DNA of 64,000 nucleotides. Source: Rhizobium sp. CC-YZS058. GTDB taxonomy: Bacteria; Pseudomonadota; Alphaproteobacteria; Rhizobiales; Rhizobiaceae. Shown here piece by piece: positions 44,447-52,979 of this stretch (positions are counted from its first letter, which is position 1; each line of letters opens with the position of its first letter). A program made the position numbers and the translations under genes. Under the pieces are notes generated by a model that saw only the letters and a list, made by a program, of their open reading frames with translations, was not told the origin of the DNA and made no database searches. The stretch covers positions 2,444,001-2,508,000 of the forward strand of contig NZ_JAYESJ010000001.1 of assembly GCF_034720595.1 (NCBI RefSeq), read 5' to 3'.

Positions 44447-45820
44447 CTACAGGGCACCCATTGGCAAGGAGCCTTCGACCACGATGATTTTCTGGACCAG
44501 CAGAGGTTCGTTGGTGGTCGGCGCATGCAGGTCGAAAGCTGGAAAGAGCGAAATGCCGGTATTCTGATCGGTGGCCGCATTGGCGTCAACCTTGATCCCC
44601 GCTGCGACCAACCACATCCACCCGTCCCTGCAGTTCAACAGATCGCCGATGACGATGGATTTAACCGCGCCGCCTGTCGGGATCACGAGCGACCCGAAAG
44701 GGCGCGGTTGCGAGGCCGATCCCTTTGCAAGCACGGCAAGGCTGATCGTCTTGCCGGCTAGTCTTCGGCGTTCATCTTCCGTCATCGGCCTGAAGAGACC
44801 GGCTCTCGTGTTTCCGTTGGGCCTGAGCGACAGCGCATAATCAAAGCCCGGAAAGGCACCTGCGCTGTCCTTGGCGGCGCTTGCCCCGGCGAGCGGCCTG
44901 TACCCTGCTGGAGAATCCTGGCTCCAATCGAGGAAATCTCCGTTGGCGATCTCGTTGCGAGCCCGCAATCGCGGCCAGCTTGGCGTCGCGAAGGAGGCCG
45001 CTGCCGCCTGATCGTAGGAGGACAGAAGGGCCGACGCGACGAGCTCTGCTCCATCGGAGTTCCTCGCCGTATCGCTCGGGTGAATACTGTCCCGAAAGAG
45101 AGACTTCGCCTTGCCGGCGTCGATGAAGGCAGCGTGGCTGTCCACCAGCGTCAGGCCGGGGTGGCTGCGGGCAACATCGAGGATCGACGCATAGACCTTG
45201 TCGAAGGATGTGCTATCCTGCCAGGGATTTTGTGTCGTCAGCACTTGAGGGACGCCCGGCCATTTCAGTTCTGTCAGTCCCAACGGACCGAAGAAGAGAC
45301 CCCGGCCCGTAGACATATCCTCCGGATCGATTTGATGGAACGACTGCATATTGTGGCCGTGATGCAGAATGCAGAGATCCGGGGTCGGGATCGCGTCGAT
45401 GGCAGCGCCGCGTCGCGATCCATCGAACATGGCCCCGGCAACCTGTCCCGGCAGACTGGCAAGATAGACGGTCAAGGTTGGACCAGAACCACGCCGCAAT
45501 GTGACAGGAGCCGCATAGGCCTTGGGACCGGACGGCGCGGATCCCACCCATTCGCCCCAACGGTGCAGAACGACCGTCGCGTCGCACCGCTCTCCGATGC
45601 GGGCTGCCATCTTGTAGAACGGACCGTGCTCGGAGAAGCCGGTGCTGTCCGCATTGACGAAGATGACGCCGTTTTGCCCGCTGGCGAGACGCCGCTTGAT
45701 GGGCGAAAAGGCAGAGGCGTTGATGGATGTCGCCGCACAGGCAGCCTTGGCGAGCGGCACACCGAGCCCCAGCGCCAAAAGCGTTCGTCGCGACAGGGAC
45801 AGGGAGGGCACGGTCGTCAT
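44447..45820 (-). CDS. Tat-exported SGNH/GDSL-hydrolase-like protein
   Basis: A 457-residue protein with a twin-arginine signal (LSLSRRTLLALGLGVPLA, Arg11-Arg12). The N-terminal part has an SGNH-like set: VNADSTGFSEHG with a candidate nucleophile Ser59 in place of GDS, LHHGHNM as a variant of the GxND block, and DSIHPSDT (D-x-x-H) near residue 245. A C-terminal beta-rich domain of about 190 residues could bind carbohydrate. A periplasmic O-acyl esterase or acyltransferase acting on the polysaccharide is a fair guess, since three acyltransferases are in the locus. A TGCANTGCA site lies 38-46 bases upstream of the start. Confidence 0.72.
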   Translation of the reverse strand: MTTVPSLSLSRRTLLALGLGVPLAKAACAATSINASAFSPIKRRLASGQNGVIFVNADSTGFSEHGPFYKMAARIGERCDATVVLHRWGEWVGSAPSGPKAYAAPVTLRRGSGPTLTVYLASLPGQVAGAMFDGSRRGAAIDAIPTPDLCILHHGHNMQSFHQIDPEDMSTGRGLFFGPLGLTELKWPGVPQVLTTQNPWQDSTSFDKVYASILDVARSHPGLTLVDSHAAFIDAGKAKSLFRDSIHPSDTARNSDGAELVASALLSSYDQAAAASFATPSWPRLRARNEIANGDFLDWSQDSPAGYRPLAGASAAKDSAGAFPGFDYALSLRPNGNTRAGLFRPMTEDERRRLAGKTISLAVLAKGSASQPRPFGSLVIPTGGAVKSIVIGDLLNCRDGWMWLVAAGIKVDANAATDQNTGISLFPAFDLHAPTTNEPLLVQKIIVVEGSLPMGAL

Positions 45821-45857
45821 CGGGCTTTGCCTTTACACTTCAGCTCGTATGCGTTTT

Positions 45858-45866
45858 TGCATTGCA
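45858..45866. promoter_or_regulatory. TGCANTGCA palindrome, site 3
   Basis: TGCATTGCA in the context TTTTTGCATTGCAGCATT, 38 bases upstream of the SGNH-like gene. The surrounding 18 bases match site 1 except for the central base. Confidence 0.55.
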
Positions 45867-46085
45867 GCATTTTCTTGTTGTTTTGGCCGGCGGGGCATAT
45901 AAGATACCGATTGATCTCACAGCGGTTCGATGGCGCGTGCGAGAAAAGCAAAGTCGGCTGCACCAGGGTGGGCGGTGTCTACACCGTAATCTTTGACAAA
46001 AATGCGTCAAGAATAACGCCTAGTCAGTGATGAAGCTCTTCGAGCCACCACCGTCTAAAGTTCAGAGTTCTCTTATGGGGCGCAC

Positions 46086-47243
46086 ATGGCGAAGATCCTC
46101 GTTGTAAGCAAATATTACTACCCGTTCAGCGGCGGCATCGAGGAAAGCGTCAAGTTCGTGGCGGAATATGCAGCGCGGTTCCATGACGTGACCGTGGTTG
46201 CCAGCAATCATGAGCCGGGAAACAAGGTCGAGACGCTCAACGGTGTGCGCGTCGTGCGACGCCATGTCCAGTGGCAGTTCAAGGGACAACCGATCTGCCT
46301 GCGCCTCTTCTCCGGCATCCGGTTCGGCGATTACGACATGATTCATTTTCACTCGCCCAACCCGCTCGCCAACGTCCAGTTACTGTTGAGAAGCCTGCTG
46401 TCGCCGAAGACGCCGGTGGTGGTCACCCACCATATGGACATTTTCGGCCGCAAGCTCTTGCGCATGATCTCCTTGCCGTTCCTGCGGCACCTGATCCGCA
46501 GTGCGGTAACGACGATTGTCACCTCCCGCAAGAATCTGACCATCTCCAAGGATCTTCCGCACGACGCCAATTATGTCGTTGTGCCGCTGGCCATCACCCC
46601 TCAGGATTACCAGATCGATGCCGACCTCAGACAAGAGGCTGCCGCCTGGCGGGAGGGGTTGAGCGGCACGGCGCCGGTGGTTGGCTTCGTGGGGCGCCAT
46701 GCGCGGTACAAGGGATTGACGGTCTTGATGGAGGCGCTTGCCCAACTCGATGGTGTTCACGGATATATCGGCGGCGACGGTCCCTACAGGGCCGAAGCGC
46801 AGGCGCGCGCCGAGGCACTGGGAATTGCGGACAGGGTTCATTTCCTCGGCCGCCTCAGCCATCGCGAAAAACTGCGGTTGCTGGCCTCTCTCGATGTTTT
46901 CGCCTTCCCCTCGACCGAGATCACTGAAGCTTTCGGCATCTCCCAGTTGGAGGCGATGATCTGCGGCGCGCCGGTGGTGGCGTCGAACCTGCAAACCGGC
47001 GTTACCGACGTGTCGATCGGCGACAAGACCGCGCTTTTGGCGACGCCGGGAGATGCGGACTCCCTGGCCCAGCAGTTGCTCCGGCTGATCGAGGACAAGG
47101 AGCTCGCCGCGCGTCTGTCGAAGGCGGCGCTGGCCCATGTCAACGAAAACATGACGCATGACATTGTGTCCAAGAAAACGTTGGGAATTTTCGAAGGTGC
47201 GATCGCGACCAAGGCAATCGGGGCACAGGTCAGCGCCACATGA
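46086..47243 (+). CDS. GT4-family glycosyltransferase C
   Basis: A 385-residue GT-B enzyme. It starts MAKILVVSKYYYPFSGGIEESVKFVAEYAA, has the central VVGFVGRHARYKGLTVLMEAL, and the retaining motif STEITEAFGISQLEAMICGAPVVASNLQTGV (E-x7-E), close to mannosyl- or glucosyltransferases of exopolysaccharide clusters. The start ATG at 46086 follows GGGGCG. Its stop overlaps the next start (ATGA at 47240-47243). It is first of a three-gene plus-strand operon, divergent from the SGNH gene; a TTGACA near 45995 may belong to its promoter. Confidence 0.9.
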   Translation: MAKILVVSKYYYPFSGGIEESVKFVAEYAARFHDVTVVASNHEPGNKVETLNGVRVVRRHVQWQFKGQPICLRLFSGIRFGDYDMIHFHSPNPLANVQLLLRSLLSPKTPVVVTHHMDIFGRKLLRMISLPFLRHLIRSAVTTIVTSRKNLTISKDLPHDANYVVVPLAITPQDYQIDADLRQEAAAWREGLSGTAPVVGFVGRHARYKGLTVLMEALAQLDGVHGYIGGDGPYRAEAQARAEALGIADRVHFLGRLSHREKLRLLASLDVFAFPSTEITEAFGISQLEAMICGAPVVASNLQTGVTDVSIGDKTALLATPGDADSLAQQLLRLIEDKELAARLSKAALAHVNENMTHDIVSKKTLGIFEGAIATKAIGAQVSAT

Positions 47244-48394
47244 CATCCGCACTGTTCGTCAGTCACACCGCCAAGATTGGCGGGGCAGAACTGTTCCTTG
47301 TTGATCTTCTTGAGGGCGGTCCGCCGGAGTGGAGAGCCTGCTTCCTTGGACAGGGAGCCGCAGCCGACCGCCTCACCGCATCCGGACGCCCTCCGATCGT
47401 TCTGCAGGCCGGCGCCCGAATGCTGGCCATTCGCCGCGAATCCTCTCTGCCGACCCTGGCGGCGGGCGCCGCAGACGTGTTTGCTGTGGCCCGCCAGTTG
47501 GCGCGGCAGGCGCGCAGCTTCGACGTGATCTGCGCCAACTCTCAAAAGGCCTTGTTCGTCTGCAGCCTGGCTTCGAAGCTATCGCGGCGTCCAATGGTCT
47601 GGTTCCTGCACGACATCATCACCGATCCGGCGTTCAGTTCGGTCAACCGTCGCGCGGCTTTATACTTCGCGCGGCATTTTGCTACGCGGGTCGCCGTCAA
47701 CTCGCAAGCAAGTGCCGATGCCTTCATCAGAGCCGGCGGCCAAGCGGAAAAGGTCGATATCGTCTATAACGGCTTCGATCCGGCAGCCGCGAAACCGCAT
47801 CAGGCCGCTCGGGGGAAGGCCTTACGGGCGGAATTGGGTCTCGACGATCGACCGATCATCGGACTGTTTGGTCGCCTGAGCCCGTGGAAGGGACAGCATG
47901 TCCTTCTCCAGGCGCTTGCCAAATGCCCGGATGTCCAGGCGGTGATCGTCGGCGCAGCAATGTTCGGCGAGGATGCCTATGCACAGTCGATCCGTAGCCT
48001 CGCCGCCGAGCTCGACCTCGAGAACCGGGTTCGCTTTCTCGGCTTCCGAACGGACGTGCCGGACCTGATCGCGGCAACCGATATCGTCGTGCACAGCTCC
48101 ACCGTTCCCGAGCCGTTCGGCCGTGTCGTGGTCGAGGGCATGATGGCCGGACGACCGGTGATCGCAACGGAAGGCGGCGGCGTCAGTGAGATTGTCCGTC
48201 GGGGTGAAACCGGATGGCTGGTCCCACCGGAGGATCCGGCGGCCTTGGTCGAAGTCATCCGAGATGTGCTGGCAGACCCCTTGCGCGCTGCACGTCTGGC
48301 GGACGCAGGTCGTCTGGATGTCTCCCGGCGGTTCTCGCTTGAGGAGACAAGGACATCGATGGCGCGGGTGCTCCATTCGGCAGCACGGTCATAG
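47240..48394 (+). CDS. GT4-family glycosyltransferase D
   Basis: A 384-residue GT-B enzyme. The N-terminal block is LFVSHTAKIGGAELFLVDLLEG; the donor domain has IIGLFGRLSPWKGQHVLLQAL and STVPEPFGRVVVEGMMAGRPVIATEGGGVSEIV, the GT4 E-x7-E motif. It begins four bases inside the end of transferase C, so the two are coupled. The next gene starts 37 bases after its stop, across a 21-bp imperfect tandem repeat. Donor and acceptor sugars are unknown. Confidence 0.9.
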   Translation: MTSALFVSHTAKIGGAELFLVDLLEGGPPEWRACFLGQGAAADRLTASGRPPIVLQAGARMLAIRRESSLPTLAAGAADVFAVARQLARQARSFDVICANSQKALFVCSLASKLSRRPMVWFLHDIITDPAFSSVNRRAALYFARHFATRVAVNSQASADAFIRAGGQAEKVDIVYNGFDPAAAKPHQAARGKALRAELGLDDRPIIGLFGRLSPWKGQHVLLQALAKCPDVQAVIVGAAMFGEDAYAQSIRSLAAELDLENRVRFLGFRTDVPDLIAATDIVVHSSTVPEPFGRVVVEGMMAGRPVIATEGGGVSEIVRRGETGWLVPPEDPAALVEVIRDVLADPLRAARLADAGRLDVSRRFSLEETRTSMARVLHSAARS

Positions 48395-48427
48395 GAACAA
48401 GAAGCGCGGTCATAGGGACAAGGCGTC
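48386..48427. repeat. 21-bp imperfect tandem duplication across the transferase D stop
   Basis: CGGTCATAGGAACAAGAAGCG (48386-48406) is followed by CGGTCATAGGGACAAGGCGTC (48407-48427). The duplication carries the TAG stop of transferase D in the first copy and an AGGGACAAGG stretch before the next start in the second, so it also duplicates the possible ribosome site. Confidence 0.7.
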
Positions 48428-48431
48428 ATTC

Positions 48432-49517
48432 ATGCGAATTTTGGTCAATATGCCAAGCCAGTTTGGCGGCCGTCCATCCGGCGTGGCGCGCGTCACCTTC
48501 TGCCTGCTGGAGCAACTCCTCGAACAGACATCTCATGATTACGTGCTTCGTTCGCCCTGGACACGGGAGCAATTGCCCGCGGCCCTGCGCAATTCGCGCC
48601 TCGCGCTCGAAGTGACCCCTAGACCGGGCTTTATCATCTTCGATGTCTTCCGACAGGCTCTGACGATGCCGCGCCTGTGCCGCAGGTTGGGCATCGATGC
48701 CATCCTCAATGCCGACCCGTTTGGAACGCCGACTGGCTCGAAACGGCGTGTGACCATCGTCCACGACCTCTATTTCAAGACGATACCCGAGCAGATCGGC
48801 CGTCGCGCCGTTTTCACCATCAACGTCATCTTCCAGATGGTCCTGTCTGGCTCGCATCATGTCGTTTCGGTTTCCGAGGCCACGCAGCGCGACCTCGCGA
48901 AGTGGTACCCCTCGACTGCAGGGAAAGCCACGACGATCCATTCCGCAAGCACCCTGGATGTTACTCCATCGGAAGAGACGGGCCAGCCTCCGGTGGATGG
49001 GCACTATCTGCTCGCCGTTGGAAACGCTACATGGAACAAGAACTTCGCGGTTCTGGCGGATGCGTTCGCCAAACTGAGCAAGCGCCACCCGGACCTGTGT
49101 CTCGTCCATGTGGGGAAGGATGATGACGAGGAGATCAGGACAGCGATCCAAGACCCCACGGTCAAGGAGCGCGTGATCAGGCTTCAGGGAATCGACGACG
49201 TTCAGCTCGGTGCCCTGTATCGCCATGCCCGCGCTTTGGTCATCCCGTCACTCTATGAAGGCTTTTGCCTTCCTGTGCTAGAGGCTCAGGAAAGAGATTG
49301 CCCTGTCGTCTGTTCCAACCTATCGGCAACGCCCGAGATCGCGGGAAAAGGGGCAATCACCTTCGATCCGCGCAATGCCGACGATGCGGCCCGAGCGATC
49401 GAAGCCATTCTCACAGATGAGACTGCCGCCGCCCGTCTGCGCGCGCTCGGCAAAGTGAATGCCGCCCAGTTCTCGTGGAAGACGGCCGCGAAAGCCTACA
49501 GCGCCCTGTTTGCTTAG
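48432..49517 (+). CDS. GT4-family glycosyltransferase E
   Basis: A 361-residue GT-B enzyme starting at ATG 48432 (MRILVNMPSQFGGRPSGVARVTF). The long frame upstream is the shadow of transferase D. The donor domain shows LLAVGNATWNKNFAVLADAFAKL and ALVIPSLYEGFCLPVLEAQERDCPVVCSNLSATPEIAG, typical of GT4 mannosyltransferases (LYEGFGLP-type). It is last in the three-transferase operon. A sixth glycosyl-transfer step is the priming reaction at 62382-63086. Confidence 0.9.
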   Translation: MRILVNMPSQFGGRPSGVARVTFCLLEQLLEQTSHDYVLRSPWTREQLPAALRNSRLALEVTPRPGFIIFDVFRQALTMPRLCRRLGIDAILNADPFGTPTGSKRRVTIVHDLYFKTIPEQIGRRAVFTINVIFQMVLSGSHHVVSVSEATQRDLAKWYPSTAGKATTIHSASTLDVTPSEETGQPPVDGHYLLAVGNATWNKNFAVLADAFAKLSKRHPDLCLVHVGKDDDEEIRTAIQDPTVKERVIRLQGIDDVQLGALYRHARALVIPSLYEGFCLPVLEAQERDCPVVCSNLSATPEIAGKGAITFDPRNADDAARAIEAILTDETAAARLRALGKVNAAQFSWKTAAKAYSALFA

Positions 49518-49673
49518 TCGCCAGCCGGGACTCTCATCAGAGCGCCATCATCGAGACCACCCTTTTGTGTCGGGCTGCGCCATGACGTTTAGAGGGCGAT
49601 CGCTAAAGGAGCGCCGCAGCGCGAATACGATCCACCATCAATGCAGAGCACCGAGGTGAACGCCTCGCCCAGC

Positions 49674-51968
49674 TCACAGCGAGTCGTTCTCATGGTAGTA
49701 TTGGGCGAACCTCGCACCGTAATACTCGGTCGATCCATGGGTCTGGTAAAGCTTCATCTTTTTCTGATCCACCTTGTTCAGGATCACGCCGATGCATTTT
49801 TCGAAAATCTGCGGCTCGCCATCGAGGATCTGTCGGGCGGCGCGGCGGGTGATTTTGCCCCATTCCACAACCATGATGAATCCATCGATGCGGTGCGCGA
49901 TAGCACGGGCGTCCACCACCGGCCCGAGCGGCGGGAGATCAAGGACGATATAGTCGAAGTCCTTGCTGAGTTCCGCCAGCAGATTGCGCATGACCGGCGA
50001 CGACAGCAGTTCCGACGAATGCGCCACTCGATGTTTGGAAACCAGAGGCAGGAAGGATAGCTTTGTCTTGAGATTGCGCATCAACAGACTGCGCACATTC
50101 CTGCCTTCGATCAGCGCTTCCAGGATCCCGCTTTCGGCATGCGCCGCGAGGGCCCGCGTTGCGCCGGGATTGCGGAAATCGGCATCGACCAGCACGGTCC
50201 TGACACCCTGACTTGCCAGCAGTTCGGCGAAGTTGATCGATACCGTCGACTTGCCCTCGCCCGGCAAGCCGGAAACCACGCCGATGATCTTGCACTCCTT
50301 GCCGGGGATGGTCAGATCGATGGCGATCTTGGCGCTGCGGAGCGTCTCGGCGAAGGCCGAGAGCGGATGATCGACGACATAATTCGTGATGGCGGATGTC
50401 TTGTGTATTTGGTGAGGATGGGTGGATTGCGGTTCGGCGCGGGTCCGGCCTGTCTCCTCGATCAAGGGACCGATGCCAAGATATTCCAGTTCCAGCGCAG
50501 ATCGAACATGGTCACCGGTGCGGAAGAAGCGATCACGGAACTCTCGGAAGGCGCCGATCGCGCTGCCGGCTGCTAGGCCGAGAACGATCGACAAGGCTAG
50601 CGTGAGGGACTTGCGCGGCGACGTCGGCAGCCAGACCGGCACTGCCTTGGTGATGATGCGCGCCTCGGTGACCGGGAAAGATTGCTGCTGCACCGCTTCC
50701 TGGTGACGCTGGAGGAAGGTTTGGTAGAGATCGCGATAGGTCTCGGCTTCGCGCTCCAGTTCGCGCATCTGGACCATGGTCTCGCCTGCCACCGCCGTTA
50801 CCTGCGTTGCCGCGGCGACCTTGTCCTGGATTTCCTTCTCCCTGGCTTCCGCCACGCTGAGGTCGCTGCGGTAGCTTTCGGCGATCCGCGAGACCTCCTC
50901 GAACATCAGTCGCTTATACTCCTCCATTTCGGAGCGGACGCGGACAGCCGCAACATGCTGCGGTCCGAGCTTTGCAGCAATCTCGGTCTGGAGCTTGGAA
51001 GCGGCCAGATACTTCCGGCGAAGATCTTCGGAGATCGAGCTCTTCAACACATCGCTGACGATGGCGTCAGATTGGCCCGACGAGACGATCTTCTCGATCT
51101 GCTCGAGGCGCGCCCGCGCGCGGGCCGTCTCGGCCTGCGCCAAGACCAGCCCGCTCGCAAACTCCGACAGCTGTTGATCGGAAACCAAGGTCTTGCCCGC
51201 CGCGACGAGGCCGTTGGCAGCTTTGAATCTCTGAAGAGCGAGGTCTGTTTCCAGCGACTTCTGTCGCAGTTCGCCAATGCGGTCCTGAAGCCAGAAGCCT
51301 GCGCGCCGGGTTGCATCGTACTTGGAGTTCAGCTTGTCGAAAAGGTAGGCGTCCCCCAGCGCATTTGCGATCTGCGAAGCAAGGACTGGCGACGTCGACA
51401 CGTATTCGATCGCGAGCGCATAGGTTCTGCCGACGCGGGAAACGGTGATGCCCGTTTTCAGCCGGGCGGCCGCCTCCCTCCGTTTTGCTTCAGCGGACGC
51501 CGGCGTCGGGCCGGATGGCGTCGAGAGCCCGAACGCTTCCAGAATCGATCCGGCTTGCGCTTTCACGCTCGATACGAGCGAACCGGTCTTCGCCATGAAC
51601 TGCGGGTTGCTTGACAGATCCAACTTGTCGACGACGGCAAGCGCGATCGTATCGGACTTCAGCAGTTCGACCTGGCTGAGCACATAGGCATCATTGTTGG
51701 TGACCGCGCTGACCAGAGACAGCTGCTCGACGACCTGGCTGTTCCCGCGGTCGATCAGCACCGTCACCTTCGAGGTGAAATAAGGCACGGCGACAACCGT
51801 ATAAGCCATGCCGAGGATCATCGCGACCATCACGCATCCGGCAATGAACAGCCATTGCCGTCTGAGCATGCCACCGAGCGCATCGAAACTGATCGGCTCC
51901 GCTTGTTGCTCGTCCTGATCGAGGTCGATCTTCAGACTGTTGGCAAGATCACGATTGTGGACTTGCAT
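49674..51968 (-). CDS. Wzc/ExoP-type polysaccharide co-polymerase and tyrosine kinase (paralogue 2)
   Basis: A 764-residue protein with the same layout as paralogue 1: Wzz domain with first helix about residues 35-60, periplasmic coiled coil, second helix near 465 after the Pro-rich VWLPTSPRKS, and BY-kinase with Walker A GEGKST, VLVDADFRNPG and IVLDLPPLGPVVDARA. The tail is again Tyr-containing (KLYQTHGSTEYYGARFAQYYH). Much of the kinase domain can be aligned to paralogue 1 by eye. It converges with the three plus-strand transferases, 157 bases away. Two copies in one locus may mean two polysaccharides or distinct length control. Confidence 0.93.
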   Translation of the reverse strand: MQVHNRDLANSLKIDLDQDEQQAEPISFDALGGMLRRQWLFIAGCVMVAMILGMAYTVVAVPYFTSKVTVLIDRGNSQVVEQLSLVSAVTNNDAYVLSQVELLKSDTIALAVVDKLDLSSNPQFMAKTGSLVSSVKAQAGSILEAFGLSTPSGPTPASAEAKRREAAARLKTGITVSRVGRTYALAIEYVSTSPVLASQIANALGDAYLFDKLNSKYDATRRAGFWLQDRIGELRQKSLETDLALQRFKAANGLVAAGKTLVSDQQLSEFASGLVLAQAETARARARLEQIEKIVSSGQSDAIVSDVLKSSISEDLRRKYLAASKLQTEIAAKLGPQHVAAVRVRSEMEEYKRLMFEEVSRIAESYRSDLSVAEAREKEIQDKVAAATQVTAVAGETMVQMRELEREAETYRDLYQTFLQRHQEAVQQQSFPVTEARIITKAVPVWLPTSPRKSLTLALSIVLGLAAGSAIGAFREFRDRFFRTGDHVRSALELEYLGIGPLIEETGRTRAEPQSTHPHQIHKTSAITNYVVDHPLSAFAETLRSAKIAIDLTIPGKECKIIGVVSGLPGEGKSTVSINFAELLASQGVRTVLVDADFRNPGATRALAAHAESGILEALIEGRNVRSLLMRNLKTKLSFLPLVSKHRVAHSSELLSSPVMRNLLAELSKDFDYIVLDLPPLGPVVDARAIAHRIDGFIMVVEWGKITRRAARQILDGEPQIFEKCIGVILNKVDQKKMKLYQTHGSTEYYGARFAQYYHENDSL

Positions 51969-52979
51969 GGATCAACCTCGACCGGGATTTTCGATACGCC
52001 GGTTGGCGCGTTTGGGGGGTCACTGGTAGGCTTGGAAAGCGCCATCCTCTGCAATGGCTGGCGATCGAAGCATGAACGCTCCCTGTATGCGGGTCTGTTC
52101 GCGCGAAAGAGCCTTGCGTTGCGAGATCAGTGCACGAGCCCAAGCTTCAAATGCCCTCTTTCAATCAGACCTTTGTTACCCAGTCCAGCAGCGTAGACAG
52201 GTAGGGAAAATGACTGATCATGGCATCGCTGATTTCGACGGAGACAAACGTGGCTGCCTTGTCCCCGCTGTCACGCACCGTCCCATCATCCTTCAGCCCT
52301 CACCGGGTACCGGAACGCCTAGGAGAAGTCAATGAAGACCCAGCAGAAGACGGACACCTCTCTTAATTAGGGACATCTGCCTTTCCCTGTTGAGACGAGA
52401 CTACGCTCTTATAACTCGACATTCAGATTCACTCCTCGCCAGAAGAGTCCGATCCCATCACTGGCCTGAGCATTCACTCTCGGAAATCGCCGGGGAAGCT
52501 TGATCGACAAGGACATGAACGGGGACGAGTGCAAGACCCCTCGTCTTCGCACTTGCGAAAGGCTCTTGATCGAATATGGTGCAGTGCCATACGATTGCTG
52601 GTGCTGATCCTCTTCTTTGCCACCCAACCCCTTCGAGCAGTGGAGCAGCGTCTGACATGACTCGTTATTGCAGGACCACATTGCCGTATCGATGGGTCCA
52701 TCGCCTCATTCAAACGTCCCGGGTGAACGATCGCGCATGTGCTTCCAAGACTCGAGAAACAGAACCCTTTATTTTAGATAGTACTGAATTTAGGATCAGC
52801 AAGCCCTTCAATCGGAGACCTAAAGCCCAGCTTTGCCGTTCTGGAACACCTTCTCTGGGCTTTCCTTCGACTCTCCGGATAGGGAAGGACAAAGCCTTCG
52901 TCATTCCGCTGTTGCTCCGGCCTTTCTGTGCCTCGGAGGCAGCATGAACCATACAACCAGCTAAGTGATCGGACAGCGC
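51969..52979. other. One-kilobase non-coding region upstream of the GDP-mannose genes
   Basis: No gene is supported between the start of Wzc paralogue 2 and ManB. Two short frames with ribosome-like sites (ATG 52210, 41 codons; ATG 52332, 12 codons) are weak. A near copy of the TGCA palindrome, ATGGTGCAGTGCCAT, is at 52577-52591. A hairpin at 52822-52863 precedes ManB. The region is long for this compact genome and may hold a leader or small RNA. Confidence 0.5.
52822..52863 (+). other. Hairpin in the ManB leader, possible attenuator or small-RNA end
   Basis: AAAGCCCAG (52822-52830) pairs with CTGGGCTTT (52855-52863) around a 24-base loop, about 117 bases before ManB. The right arm ends in TTT then CC, so it is a weak terminator candidate. 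Confidence 0.4.

Noticed and set aside
52409..52947. Short frames on both strands between Wzc paralogue 2 and ManB as genes
   Set aside because: No ribosome sites, no domain-like sequence, and they overlap each other antisense.
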